The position numbers and the translations under genes are program-made. A stretch of 64,000 bases of DNA, from the NCBI GenBank assembly GCA_035938175.1, contig DASZHD010000053.1, positions 1 to 64,000 on the forward strand. The letters run 5' to 3'. Each line of letters begins with the position of its first letter. Within the stretch, counting starts at the first letter, position 1. Shown in pieces: positions 16,693-24,538 of the stretch. Origin of the DNA: DASRDE01 sp035938175 (lineage in GTDB: Bacteria; Vulcanimicrobiota; Vulcanimicrobiia; Vulcanimicrobiales; Vulcanimicrobiaceae). The notes beneath the pieces were generated by a model, which saw only the letters and a list, made by a program, of their open reading frames with translations, searched no databases and was not told the DNA's origin.

Positions 16693-17475
16693 ATGAACGC
16701 GGAGCTCATTGGCATTGGTTTCCTCGTCGGCATTCTGGTCGGTCTGACCGGCGTCGGGGGCGGCAGCATTTTGACGCCTCTGCTCATTGCATTGAACATT
16801 CCGCCGATCGCGGCAGTGGGGACCGACTTGCTCTACAGCGCTCCCACGAAGCTCTTCGGTGCGTTTTTGCATCACCGCCAAAAGACGGTCAACTGGCCCC
16901 TTGTCGGATGGCTTTGTGCGGGCGGCTTCCCCGCAACGATCGTCGGCGCGCTCGCGCTGGTGTGGATGCGGTCGCATATCGCATTGGCAGTGCTGCAAAG
17001 CTTCACCAAGCACGCCGTCGGAACGGCGCTGGTCATTTCTGCGATCATCATCCTGGTTACGCCGCTCATCATGAAGAACCAGGATCGCGAGTCGGGAATC
17101 CTTGATTGGACGCGGGCCACCAAGTTGAGAGTCGTCTCGATCGGCGTTGTAGTCGGCCTGATCGTGACGATCACGTCCATCGGCAGCGGCTCGGTGACGC
17201 TCCCGATGCTGGCGCTCGTACTGCCCGCTGTCGGATTGCGGACACTAGTAGGAACGGATATCGCCTTCGCAGCAATTTTGATCCCGACGGCGTTCATCAG
17301 CCGGTGGGGCATGGGCGGCGTCAACGTTCCGCTGGCCGTGAACCTCATCATCGGATCGATGCCCGGTGTCTTCATCGGCACCAAGATGTGCGGGTTCTTC
17401 CAGCAGCGCTACCTCCGTCCGGCGCTGGCCGTCACGCTCGTCGTCGTCGGTGCAAGGATGGCGCTCAGCGTCTAA
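16693..17475 (+). CDS. TauE/SafE (TSUP) family sulfur-anion transporter
   Basis: 260-residue integral inner-membrane protein with about eight hydrophobic segments and the family's N-terminal glycine-rich helix (LVGLTGVGGGSILTPLL, residues 15-31), repeated as a weaker second half (LIVTITSIGSGSVTLPML). AGGGAGA before the ATG is a strong ribosome site. TSUP proteins move sulfite, sulfate, taurine breakdown products or related anions. Here the gene lies 26 bases before cysC and faces cysDN, so sulfate uptake is the likely role, though export of sulfite cannot be excluded. Confidence 0.85.
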   Translation: MNAELIGIGFLVGILVGLTGVGGGSILTPLLIALNIPPIAAVGTDLLYSAPTKLFGAFLHHRQKTVNWPLVGWLCAGGFPATIVGALALVWMRSHIALAVLQSFTKHAVGTALVISAIIILVTPLIMKNQDRESGILDWTRATKLRVVSIGVVVGLIVTITSIGSGSVTLPMLALVLPAVGLRTLVGTDIAFAAILIPTAFISRWGMGGVNVPLAVNLIIGSMPGVFIGTKMCGFFQQRYLRPALAVTLVVVGARMALSV

Positions 17476-17501
17476 ACTACCCCACGCAGAAAGGGCCCCA
17501 G

Positions 17502-18050
17502 GTGAAAAAGGGATTCGCAGTTTGGCTCACAGGGATGTCCGGGGCCGGCAAAAGCACGATATCGGAGCGCCTCGCCGCCGAACTCGAACGGCGCGGCGCG
17601 AGCGTTGAAGTTCTAGACGGCGACGAAGTCCGCACGCATCTTTCAAAAGGCCTCGGTTTCAGCCGCGAAGATCGCGATACCAACATCGCGCGCATCGCGT
17701 TCGTGGCCTCGCTGCTCGTCAAGCACGGGGCTGCGGTTATTACGGCAGCCATCTCGCCGTACGCCCAGGCGCGCGACGACGCTCGCAAGCGCATCGGCAA
17801 TTTTCTCGAGGTCTACGTGCGCTGTTCGATCGAAGAGCTGGCGCGCCGCGACGTCAAGGGTCTCTACAAGAAAGCCATGGCCGGCGAAATCGGCCAGTTT
17901 ACCGGGATCTCCGACGAATACGAGCCGCCTTCGTCGCCCGACGTCATCGTGGAGACCGAGCACGAAACCGTCGAAGAAAGCGTAGCGAAGATCGTTGCCG
18001 CGCTGCAGGAGCACGGGTATCTGCCCGCCGGCGAAGAGGTCCGCGCCTAG
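17502..18050 (+). CDS. cysC: Adenylylsulfate kinase
   Basis: 182 residues starting at GTG 17502. APS kinase phosphorylates APS at the 3' position to give PAPS. Walker A GMSGAGKS at 11-18, APS-binding DGDEVR at 39-44, GLGFSREDRDTNIAR, and the lid segment VKGLYKKAMAGEI...FTGISDEYEPP are all present. The length is typical of a stand-alone CysC, not the CysN-CysC fusion found in many bacteria. Here CysN instead carries PilZ. Cotranscribed with the upstream TSUP transporter. No PAPS reductase (CysH) is in view, so PAPS could serve reduction elsewhere or the local sulfotransferase. Confidence 0.95.
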   Translation: MKKGFAVWLTGMSGAGKSTISERLAAELERRGASVEVLDGDEVRTHLSKGLGFSREDRDTNIARIAFVASLLVKHGAAVITAAISPYAQARDDARKRIGNFLEVYVRCSIEELARRDVKGLYKKAMAGEIGQFTGISDEYEPPSSPDVIVETEHETVEESVAKIVAALQEHGYLPAGEEVRA

Positions 18051-18084
18051 CCCGTTTCTCTTTCAACGGAGCGGCTATTAGCGC

Positions 18085-18113
18085 TTGACAACTAATTAGG
18101 TGAACCTAATAAT
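18085..18113 (+). promoter_or_regulatory. Promoter with palindromic operator before the Cyc2-like gene
   Basis: TTGACA (18085-18090), 17-base spacer, AATAAT (18108-18113): a near-consensus sigma70 promoter. Almost the whole spacer is the perfect palindrome ATTAGGT-GA-ACCTAAT (18095-18110), so a bound repressor would block RNA polymerase. The half-site TTAGG/CCTAA resembles boxes of metal-sensing DtxR/IdeR/MntR repressors; that resemblance is suggestive only. Confidence 0.75.
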
Positions 18114-18137
18114 CGTGTAAGGCTTTGCTACACGATT
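18111..18137 (+). promoter_or_regulatory. Second palindrome overlapping the -10 and start of transcription
   Basis: AATCGTGTA and TACACGATT arms with a 9-base centre. The left arm overlaps the -10 box, so the expected transcription start falls inside it. It is more likely a DNA operator than an RNA hairpin. Confidence 0.5.
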
Positions 18138-18151
18138 GAAAGGTTCTGCGC

Positions 18152-19270
18152 TTGGCTGCCCGCATTGGCTTCGTCCTGGCCCTTACGCTGCTGCTGCTCG
18201 ACGCGAGCAAGGCACCCGCGCGGGCGATACCGTTGTTTGCGCATCAGTACGGCGTGACGTGCGCAAAGTGCCACTCGGTCATTCCCCATTTGAATGAGTT
18301 CGGTGCCGCATTTCTGGCCTACGGCGAACGGTTGCCGGTGGTCTCCTCGGGACACGCGTTCCCCCTTGCATTCAAAACGAACCTCGTCGCCTCCAGCCAA
18401 AACCAGGGGAGCGGACCGACCGGGGCGGGGCTTCCGAAAGCCGTCGTCGACGAGGTTGAAGCATTTACAACCGGGACGCTGGGTGCGCGCGCGAACTACT
18501 TTGCCGAGCAATACGTCGTGGACGGCGGTCAGAATGGATTGCTGCACGACGTTTGGATCGGCGATCGCGTCAATCCGTGGGCGGCACGCATCCCCGTGCA
18601 GGCACAGATCGGGATGTTTACGCTGCCGGTTCCAGTGGATCCGGAAACCTTCCGCGACTCCTATCAGGACTATACGCCGTTCACGATGACGGCCGGCTCG
18701 GATCCGTTCTTCTTCAAAGATCCGAAGATGGGGATGCGCGCGGGAATTGGGGACCCGCTCCGGGGCTTGCGCCTCGATCTGTTTGCCGGGCCTGGTTACG
18801 ACCGGCAAAGCGGTCTTCCGAAGACCGGCGTGGACACGGAAACGTATGTTCAAGACGGTATGGGCGCATTTACGGTGAGCCTGTTTCGTTATGATGGATT
18901 GCGGCCGGTAGCCGGCGGCCCGAACGACCGTTTTCAGCGCACCGGCTACGGGCTCACGTACGGCCAGTGGACGCGGTTTTCCAGCGAAACCGTGCTCTTG
19001 AACGGCTGGGATTCGAATTGCGCGACGCCCGGGTATGCGGGCTGCTCCTCCAGCGGCGGCTTCGAGCAATTGCGTTACGCATTCAACCGCCGCCTCTATG
19101 CGCTGACACGATACGAAGGAACGAATAGTCCCACAGGCGGCTTCACGCGTGACGGCGTCGTCCTGCTCGGATACGGCCCTTCCGAGAACTCGCGCGTTAC
19201 CGTAGAAGACGTGATTGCGCGCGCGCCGCAGACGCACACGATCAACCTGCAGTTCTCGATCGGATATTGA
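18152..19270 (+). CDS. Cyc2-like fused monoheme cytochrome c / outer-membrane barrel protein
   Basis: 372 residues from a TTG start with AAAGG upstream. A hydrophobic signal peptide (1-25) is followed by IPLFAHQYGVTCAKCHSVIP: one CxxCH heme site (37-41) in a context like the N-terminus of Cyc2 iron oxidases (FARQTG..C..CH...P.L..FG). Residues 70-372 alternate polar and aromatic residues with many Gly/Tyr/Phe and end in QFSIGY, the terminal aromatic typical of outer-membrane barrels. Cyc2 is usually about 430-480 residues with 16 strands, so this barrel would be smaller or incomplete. Cotranscribed with a YceI gene. Related uncharacterised cytochromes with this N-terminus exist, so iron oxidation is a hypothesis only. 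Confidence 0.7.
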   Translation: MAARIGFVLALTLLLLDASKAPARAIPLFAHQYGVTCAKCHSVIPHLNEFGAAFLAYGERLPVVSSGHAFPLAFKTNLVASSQNQGSGPTGAGLPKAVVDEVEAFTTGTLGARANYFAEQYVVDGGQNGLLHDVWIGDRVNPWAARIPVQAQIGMFTLPVPVDPETFRDSYQDYTPFTMTAGSDPFFFKDPKMGMRAGIGDPLRGLRLDLFAGPGYDRQSGLPKTGVDTETYVQDGMGAFTVSLFRYDGLRPVAGGPNDRFQRTGYGLTYGQWTRFSSETVLLNGWDSNCATPGYAGCSSSGGFEQLRYAFNRRLYALTRYEGTNSPTGGFTRDGVVLLGYGPSENSRVTVEDVIARAPQTHTINLQFSIGY

Positions 19271-19272
19271 GC

Positions 19273-19842
19273 ATGCGAAAGACGTTCGTCTGTTTCATGC
19301 TGCAAGTCGTGGCGTTAGCCGTTGCCTCGGCGGCCGCCTCGGCGCAAGGCCCGGTGCAACTGAGCATCGATCCCCGCCGTTCGACGGCGCAGTTTAGCGT
19401 CAGCCATATTTGGGTCGACCGAGTCAGCGGGAGCGTGCCGATCCTTCGCGGTACGATTGCGCTCATTTCCGGTTCGGCAATGCCGTCGAGCATAACCGCG
19501 ACGCTCGATGCAACGCGAATCTCCACGAGCGACCCGGATCGCGATGCGGCGCTCGAGTCGCCGGATTTCTTCGACGCGAAGCAGTTTCCAACGTGGACGT
19601 TTTCGAGTACGAAGATCGTAGCGCAAGGCGCTTCGGCATTCGTGATGTTCGGCGATCTGACGCTGCACGGCGTACTGCGGCCTGTGCGGCTTGATGTCAC
19701 CGTTGCCGGTGATGCCGCGCATCCCGTGTATCACGCACGCGGTCAAATCGATCGGCGCAGTTTCGGGATGGCGGTCACTCGTTTGGATCCAGTCATCGGC
19801 AACCCGGTCGACGTCACTCTGGACGTCTACACGAAGCCTTAA
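19273..19842 (+). CDS. YceI-family periplasmic lipocalin-like protein
   Basis: 189 residues with a Sec signal peptide ending near ASAQG (about residue 25). The mature part shows the YceI pattern: IDPRRSTAQFSVSHIW at the start, ATLDATRISTSDPDRDAALESPDFFDAKQFPTWTF-like middle, and LTLHGVLRPVRLDVTV, all typical of this beta-barrel family that binds polyprenyl lipids or quinone-like molecules. The ATG at 19273 lies 2 bases after the upstream stop; a TTG at 19267 overlaps that stop. Pairing with a cytochrome suggests a redox-lipid or quinone carrier role, which is inference. Confidence 0.88.
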   Translation: MRKTFVCFMLQVVALAVASAAASAQGPVQLSIDPRRSTAQFSVSHIWVDRVSGSVPILRGTIALISGSAMPSSITATLDATRISTSDPDRDAALESPDFFDAKQFPTWTFSSTKIVAQGASAFVMFGDLTLHGVLRPVRLDVTVAGDAAHPVYHARGQIDRRSFGMAVTRLDPVIGNPVDVTLDVYTKP

Positions 19843-19847
19843 AAAAG

Positions 19848-19877
19848 AAGAATCCGGCCGCTGACGGCCGGATTCTT
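19848..19877. terminator. Bidirectional terminator between convergent genes
   Basis: Perfect 13-bp stem AAGAATCCGGCCG / CGGCCGGATTCTT with a CTGA loop, A run before and T run after. Serves the YceI unit and the facing gene ending at 19899. Confidence 0.9.
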
Positions 19878-19898
19878 TTTGTGGTTTAGGCGAACGGG

Positions 19899-21026
19899 TT
19901 ATGCGCCGTTCGAGCAGACCGACAGGCTGGTGTTGTTCTGGAACGAGTACTGGTTGTTCACCGACGTGCTCCTCGGTGCGCCGAAGTATGGCAAGTACGT
20001 CATATCTTGCAGATGGTACGTGAAGCCGCCCAAGCTGTATGCGAAGTCGCCGAAGTTGGCGTCGCCTTCTTCGGGATCGCCGATTTCTAGCGCGCCGCAC
20101 GGCGTGTTGTTGTTGGTAAACGGATCGTCGACCCATTCGCCCGTTTCGTGCGACAGCGCCGAGACGTCTTGCGAGAACTGCCCGGTGTGCGCGATGTACG
20201 TGAAGTGCATGTACGTGTTCACGCCGTTGTAACTGTGGTAACCGCCGATGCAGCAGTTCCCGACGTTTGGTGCGCCATTCGTCAGGTAAAGATTGTAGGT
20301 CACAAACACGGGAATCGTTCCGGCCGGAATGCCGAGTCTCGAGATAATGTTCTGGGCTTGTCCATCGAAATAGTTGATGTTCACCAAGCCGACCGTACCA
20401 AATCCGAACGGGTTCCCTTTGCCGCCGTTAAAACCGGGCTTCAGCGTCTGGGTGGCCATTACGGTCGGTGTGCCGAGCATGGTATGGTAGCCCGTATTCG
20501 TTTGGACGTGACTCCAGAAGTTGCCGCGTTGGAACGCATCGACGTATTGCGTCGTTCCCATATCCTGGCCGCCGGATTTGAAATCGATTCCGGATTGATA
20601 GATCGGCGAGGAAATCGTGTTTTGCGTTACCGTTTGACCGTTCGAGAGCACGTGTGCCGGATTGTACGTGGTGCCTCCGATCACGACTTTCACCGGGATG
20701 ATGTCGACCGGAATCGTCGTGGTCGTGTTGCTGGTGGCCGGATTGGCGCCCACCATCGCGTACGTATACGTTGAGCCGCCGTAAGTGAACGATCCATTCC
20801 AAGTGGGCAGGCCGCCGGGAACCGGAATCGACGGCATGCCTCCCCGGTAACGCAGCACGGTGAACATTGGACGCGGACCCGGCTGCGTTTGCGTGCTCAT
20901 CGGCGAACTGAGACTTTGGTTTGCGGACGAAGTCGACTGAGCCGGAATCGAACCGCTTTGGCCGGCGCATGCAGCAAGCAGAGAACATGCCGCTGCGGCA
21001 GCCGCTATTCGGGAGATCCTTTGCAC
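19899..21026 (-). CDS. Lipoprotein with HExxExxxDP motif (type A)
   Basis: 375 residues. GTG start with GGAGG upstream; LAAC lipobox, lipid Cys20. The mature domain contains NCCIGGYHSYNG (from about 257) and, 20 residues on, LSHETGEWVDDP (His293). The 23148-24323 paralogue has the same CC..GYHS and THEIGELLNDP. The shared H-E-x-G-E-x-x-x-D-P looks like a metal site (His, Glu and Asp as possible ligands) of an unclassified secreted metalloprotease-like family; it is not the standard HExxH. First of four such genes on this strand. No experimental function known to me. Confidence 0.75.
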   Translation of the reverse strand: MQRISRIAAAAAACSLLAACAGQSGSIPAQSTSSANQSLSSPMSTQTQPGPRPMFTVLRYRGGMPSIPVPGGLPTWNGSFTYGGSTYTYAMVGANPATSNTTTTIPVDIIPVKVVIGGTTYNPAHVLSNGQTVTQNTISSPIYQSGIDFKSGGQDMGTTQYVDAFQRGNFWSHVQTNTGYHTMLGTPTVMATQTLKPGFNGGKGNPFGFGTVGLVNINYFDGQAQNIISRLGIPAGTIPVFVTYNLYLTNGAPNVGNCCIGGYHSYNGVNTYMHFTYIAHTGQFSQDVSALSHETGEWVDDPFTNNNTPCGALEIGDPEEGDANFGDFAYSLGGFTYHLQDMTYLPYFGAPRSTSVNNQYSFQNNTSLSVCSNGA

Positions 21027-21111
21027 GAAAAAACACCCTCCACAAGTATGCAGTGTGACAAAAGTGTGATTGTGCTTTCTTAGCGGAGGCGAGCGTCCTT
21101 CACGAGTAAGG

Positions 21112-21129
21112 TAGTACCTTTACACTAGG
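21112..21129 (-). promoter_or_regulatory. Shared upstream element of HExxE lipoproteins (copy 1)
   Basis: Plus-strand TAGTACCTTTACACTAGG. One base different from 23058-23075, and in both cases the far edge is exactly 103 bases from the GTG start. A CTAGT/ACTA inverted repeat is embedded. Probably a promoter or operator. Confidence 0.55.
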
Positions 21130-21372
21130 CTCGCTTGCCGAAAATCAAGAAACGTCAAGACAAGGCTGGCAACGTCACGGCGTAGGAGCCGGAGCGGTAC
21201 GCTAACGGCGGTGGCGGTCCCGCCGCTCCGCTACGGCTCATCCTGCCGTTTCGGACACCGATTTGCGCCAGCGGCGCGGGTCATGTAACAGCGAATACTT
21301 GAATTGGTGTTCCATCGTGAAGCCCGTCAACGGAATTTGAAATGAAAACGCTTGCTGGAAAGGAGTCTTTGC
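21130..21372. other. Intergenic region with a large GC-rich inverted repeat
   Basis: About 240 bases. GAGCCGGAGCGG (near 21187-21199) can pair with CCGCTCC...GGCTC (near 21223-21240) to form a long imperfect hairpin. No gene seen. Confidence 0.4.
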
Positions 21373-21792
21373 GTGGCGATGTGGAGTGACTATGCGCTGC
21401 TGATTGTGAGCATTCTCCTTGCCGCGTACGTTTTGTCCGCAGGGCGGCTCGGTATGCGCACTACTGCTGTCTTAAGCGTGTATGGTGCGGCTTTTATGAT
21501 TGTGGCGTCGAGAATGCTGACAACCAGTTTTGGCTTCATCGGATTCGTCGCCGACCCGTACCTTCTGAGTGGCTTGGGCATCGTTTGCCTTGCCGTTGCA
21601 ATCAAACTGCGAGGCGAGCGTGATGAACAACGCGTATTCATTTTTGCGCCTATGGGTATTGGTTTCCCGGTTTCATCATTCTTGCTGTTTGCTGGAGAGG
21701 CGAAGGTTTCTTACGTTGTCTATAGCGGTACCGTGTGCTTGTCCCTGGCAGCGATTGTGATTACATCGATCTATCCAACTCGCAGAGCGTAG
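21373..21792 (+). CDS. Small hypothetical membrane protein
   Basis: 139 residues from GTG 21373, which has GGAAAGGAG seven bases upstream. Four predicted membrane spans (about residues 8-24, 35-52, 60-78, 90-130) and short loops; no family motif. Base composition is noticeably lower in GC than the flanking genes and codon use is less biased, so it may have arrived by transfer. It is the only plus-strand gene inside the lipoprotein block. Function unknown. Confidence 0.65.
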   Translation: MAMWSDYALLIVSILLAAYVLSAGRLGMRTTAVLSVYGAAFMIVASRMLTTSFGFIGFVADPYLLSGLGIVCLAVAIKLRGERDEQRVFIFAPMGIGFPVSSFLLFAGEAKVSYVVYSGTVCLSLAAIVITSIYPTRRA

Positions 21793-21951
21793 GGCTCGCC
21801 TCCGGCAGCACCGCGGTGACCCCGGTACACATCGATCCGGCTAAATCACGAAAGGATCGGCGACTCTTGATGCCGTTTCAAAACGCCGAATTTCGTGGCG
21901 TTAGAACGCCCTTAACGGTTCATTTGTTTAGAGCGTAGAGCACAAAATAAA

Positions 21952-21981
21952 GAGAGCCGGCGGCATCCACCGCAGGCTCTC
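21952..21981 (-). terminator. Terminator of the 22007-22972 gene
   Basis: GAGAGCC / GGCTCTC with a partly paired inner GGCGG/CCGC and, on the minus strand, a following TTTATTTTG. Confidence 0.75.
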
Positions 21982-22006
21982 AGAGATGAACCCTAATTGG
22001 CGTTCG

Positions 22007-22972
22007 CTATTGCACGCAGGCGTTGTTCTTATTGCTCCACAGCGGCTGCGTCGGGAACGTGCCCGTGGAGAAGGTGTTGTTCTTGAGTTTCACCCACGCG
22101 CACTCGTCGCCGATCTCGCCATAGCTGCCGTTATACCAGCCGCTCGTCGGCTGCGGATCGGTCTCGGTCTCGCCTTGTTCGTGGCCTTCGACGATCGAGA
22201 CGCCGTCGAGCGTTCCGGGGTTATTGACCGAGCCTTCGCCGCAATTACCGCCGGCATCGGGCATGTACGGCAGATTCGTGTATGCAATGATGCTGCCGTT
22301 CGCGCTTTCAGAATTGTGGTAGGCGCAATACTGATTACCGAATGCGGACGGGTTGTGTCCGTGCGGCATCACCACGACGTAGCTCGCATTTACGGAGTAA
22401 TCACCGAAGTGCGCAGCGGCGACAACCGCTTCAGCCCCGATTGCAGCGTCCGAGGGATGCAGTGCGGGCTGATGTGCGGTATCGACGTAGGCACCGCCGA
22501 AAGCCGTGTCGTTATTGATGTACGTTCCCTTCGGACCGTAATATTGCGTCATCGTGCTGGTCCACTGGCTGGCGTTCAAACCCTTGAGGAAACTCTTCAG
22601 ATACGGCCGCAAGTGCTGCGGATCGCCGGTCGTCGTCCAGAGTTTGCCCCAGAACACGACGTACACTTTGGGATTCGGTTGAATCGGGCCGCCGCCATAC
22701 GCTAGCGTTCGGGCGCTGCGTCCATTGACCGCAAAGAGATCGATGCCGGCGCGCGCCGCATCGGAACGCGTCGGGAAGTAATGGACGACGCTGCCGTCGT
22801 CGTTAATGCGCGTGAAAACGCCGCGTGAAACGGTCGCCGACGCAGCGACGCTGCTGCCGGTATGAGCGGCGGCCGCGCTCGAGGATGCCGGAATGCTTGC
22901 GCTTTGGCCGCCGCATGCGGCAAGGATCGAACACGCAGCTGCCGCTGCGGCGATCCGCGAATATTTCAGCAC
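22007..22972 (-). CDS. Lipoprotein with HExxExxxDP motif (type B)
   Basis: 321 residues. The GTG at 22972 with GGAGG six bases upstream is better than the in-frame codon at 23005, and it puts lipid Cys20 at the same place as in the three paralogues. Mature landmarks: PIQPNPKVYVVFWGKLW (97-112), NQYCAYHN (213-220), YTNLPYMPDAGGNCG and VEGHEQGETETDP (His264). This layout recurs in uncharacterised bacterial secreted proteins; I think it is distantly like the plant/bacterial EXORDIUM type but cannot verify that. HExxE plus Asp suggests a metal site. Likely exported to the cell surface. Confidence 0.75.
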   Translation of the reverse strand: MLKYSRIAAAAAACSILAACGGQSASIPASSSAAAAHTGSSVAASATVSRGVFTRINDDGSVVHYFPTRSDAARAGIDLFAVNGRSARTLAYGGGPIQPNPKVYVVFWGKLWTTTGDPQHLRPYLKSFLKGLNASQWTSTMTQYYGPKGTYINNDTAFGGAYVDTAHQPALHPSDAAIGAEAVVAAAHFGDYSVNASYVVVMPHGHNPSAFGNQYCAYHNSESANGSIIAYTNLPYMPDAGGNCGEGSVNNPGTLDGVSIVEGHEQGETETDPQPTSGWYNGSYGEIGDECAWVKLKNNTFSTGTFPTQPLWSNKNNACVQ

Positions 22973-23057
22973 TAAAAACCTCCACGAATGTATTTCGTAG
23001 TACAAAAGGTGAAGAGCCTCATTATTTTGTACGCGGGACGCTCCTTCCGGAACAATC

Positions 23058-23075
23058 TAGTACATTTACACTAGG
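23058..23075 (-). promoter_or_regulatory. Shared upstream element of HExxE lipoproteins (copy 2)
   Basis: Plus-strand TAGTACATTTACACTAGG, 103 bases (far edge) from the GTG at 22972. A shorter match, TAGTACTTTGTGGCA, occurs at 24416-24430, 93 bases from the third paralogue's start. Confidence 0.55.
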
Positions 23076-23104
23076 TCGCAATTGGACGCGAACGGATAAA
23101 AAAA

Positions 23105-23124
23105 ACCCCGCCCGAAAGCGAGGT
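23105..23124 (-). terminator. Terminator of the 23148-24323 gene
   Basis: Seven-base stem with one G.U wobble in the minus-strand RNA (ACCUCGC / GCGGGGU), loop of six, then an uninterrupted run of eight T. Confidence 0.8.
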
Positions 23125-23147
23125 CTTTTGCCAGTAACGGTTTTCCG

Positions 23148-24323
23148 TTAGGTGCAAACGGCTCCGGCGTTGTTTTCGAACGTTCCTTCGAACGAGAACT
23201 CACCGCCCGTGCCTTCCGCCGGCGTGCGGAAGAACCAATCGAAGAAGGTCAGTTCTTGCGGATGGTACGTGAAGCCGTTCAGCGTCACCGTAAACGGGGT
23301 GCCGGTGAGCGGATCGCCGACTTCCAGATTTCCCTGGCAGCCCGAGACCTGCCCGACGTGTCCCCATAACGGGGTCGCATTGTTGATGAACGGATCGTTC
23401 AGCAGTTCGCCGATTTCGTGCGTCCACGCATGGATGTCGCGAATGCCGGGCGCGCTGAAGACCTGGTCGGTGTATGCGCCGATTGAGTACACTTGCGTCG
23501 CGCCGCCGCGGGAATATGCGCTGTGGTACCCGATCACGCAGCATCCGCCGCCTTCCGTCTCGACGACGTTGTACGACAGGACGAGCGGAACTTGTGTCGT
23601 GGTGGCGTTTGCGTTGATGATCGTACGAACCATGCTATCGAACGCGTTGATGTCGATCTCACCGATGTTGTGCGACGTGCCCGAGCACGCGCCGGAAACC
23701 GACGTCGACCCGGACGGCGCCGTTTTCGTTACGACGATCGGCGTGCTGGTCGATGCCTTCAGCATCGTGTGATACCCGGTGCCTTTGACGACGCTCCACC
23801 ATTGCGCGCGCTGGTCGCCGTCGTTGATTTGCGTAGTTCCGACGCTGATGCCGTTCGATTTCAGCGGAACGGACACGAAGTTGGGACCCTTGTAGAAACG
23901 GTCGGAGACCGAGACGGTGTCGCCGCACGCCGGTTTGCGCGGATCGAGCGTGACGCCGCCCGGGAACTTCAGCACGAGCACGATCGGCACGTACGTGATG
24001 TTCGTGGTCGTTTTGCTGGTGTGCGGATTCGATCCGACGATCGTGTAGCTGTACGTATTACCGTCGATCGGCGATTTGATCGAGGACGTAAAGGTCTTGA
24101 TGGTGGACGCCGCGTTGATCGACGCAATCGCGTCGAGTCCGGTAGGCTGAAGAACTTTGAAATACGGATGCCATTGACTGCGATCCGTTCCCGGATTCTG
24201 CGCTACCGACGACATTCCCGAGTTCGGTAGGCTTTGAACCGGAATCGCGCCGCTGTGCGAGCCGCACGCCGAAAGAATCGACGCAATGGCTGCCAGGCTG
24301 GCGAGCTTAGAAAATCTTTGCAC
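23148..24323 (-). CDS. Lipoprotein with HExxExxxDP motif (type A)
   Basis: 391 residues, GTG start with a G-rich ribosome site, LSAC lipobox with lipid Cys20. Same architecture as the 19899-21026 product: variable N-terminal region, central beta-rich part, GCCVIGYHSAYS (about 260-271), then AWTHEIGELLNDP (His302). Additional cysteines at 133, 213, 261 and 262 suggest disulfides. It is preceded by a partial copy of the shared upstream element. Unknown function; secreted metalloprotease-like by motif. Confidence 0.75.
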   Translation of the reverse strand: MQRFSKLASLAAIASILSACGSHSGAIPVQSLPNSGMSSVAQNPGTDRSQWHPYFKVLQPTGLDAIASINAASTIKTFTSSIKSPIDGNTYSYTIVGSNPHTSKTTTNITYVPIVLVLKFPGGVTLDPRKPACGDTVSVSDRFYKGPNFVSVPLKSNGISVGTTQINDGDQRAQWWSVVKGTGYHTMLKASTSTPIVVTKTAPSGSTSVSGACSGTSHNIGEIDINAFDSMVRTIINANATTTQVPLVLSYNVVETEGGGCCVIGYHSAYSRGGATQVYSIGAYTDQVFSAPGIRDIHAWTHEIGELLNDPFINNATPLWGHVGQVSGCQGNLEVGDPLTGTPFTVTLNGFTYHPQELTFFDWFFRTPAEGTGGEFSFEGTFENNAGAVCT

Positions 24324-24456
24324 GAAAAACCCCCCACGAATTCAGTATCTGAAAAGTGTAATTTGGGAATTTTTGAGACTTACGTGACGCAGCGCGTGGT
24401 CCTGGGCCGCGCGCGTAGTACTTTGTGGCATGTGCTTTTTGGACTATGACAAAAAA

Positions 24457-24480
24457 GAAGACCCGCGTGAGCGGGTCTTC
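24457..24480 (-). terminator. Terminator of the 24539-25477 gene
   Basis: Perfect 10-bp stem GAAGACCCGC / GCGGGTCTTC, GTGA loop, followed by a T run on the minus strand. Confidence 0.85.
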
Positions 24481-24538
24481 CGTTGAATTCCGTTGGTACC
24501 GTTTGGGGAGTTAGGAACGTCCCGCGCGTAGCGGTGCG

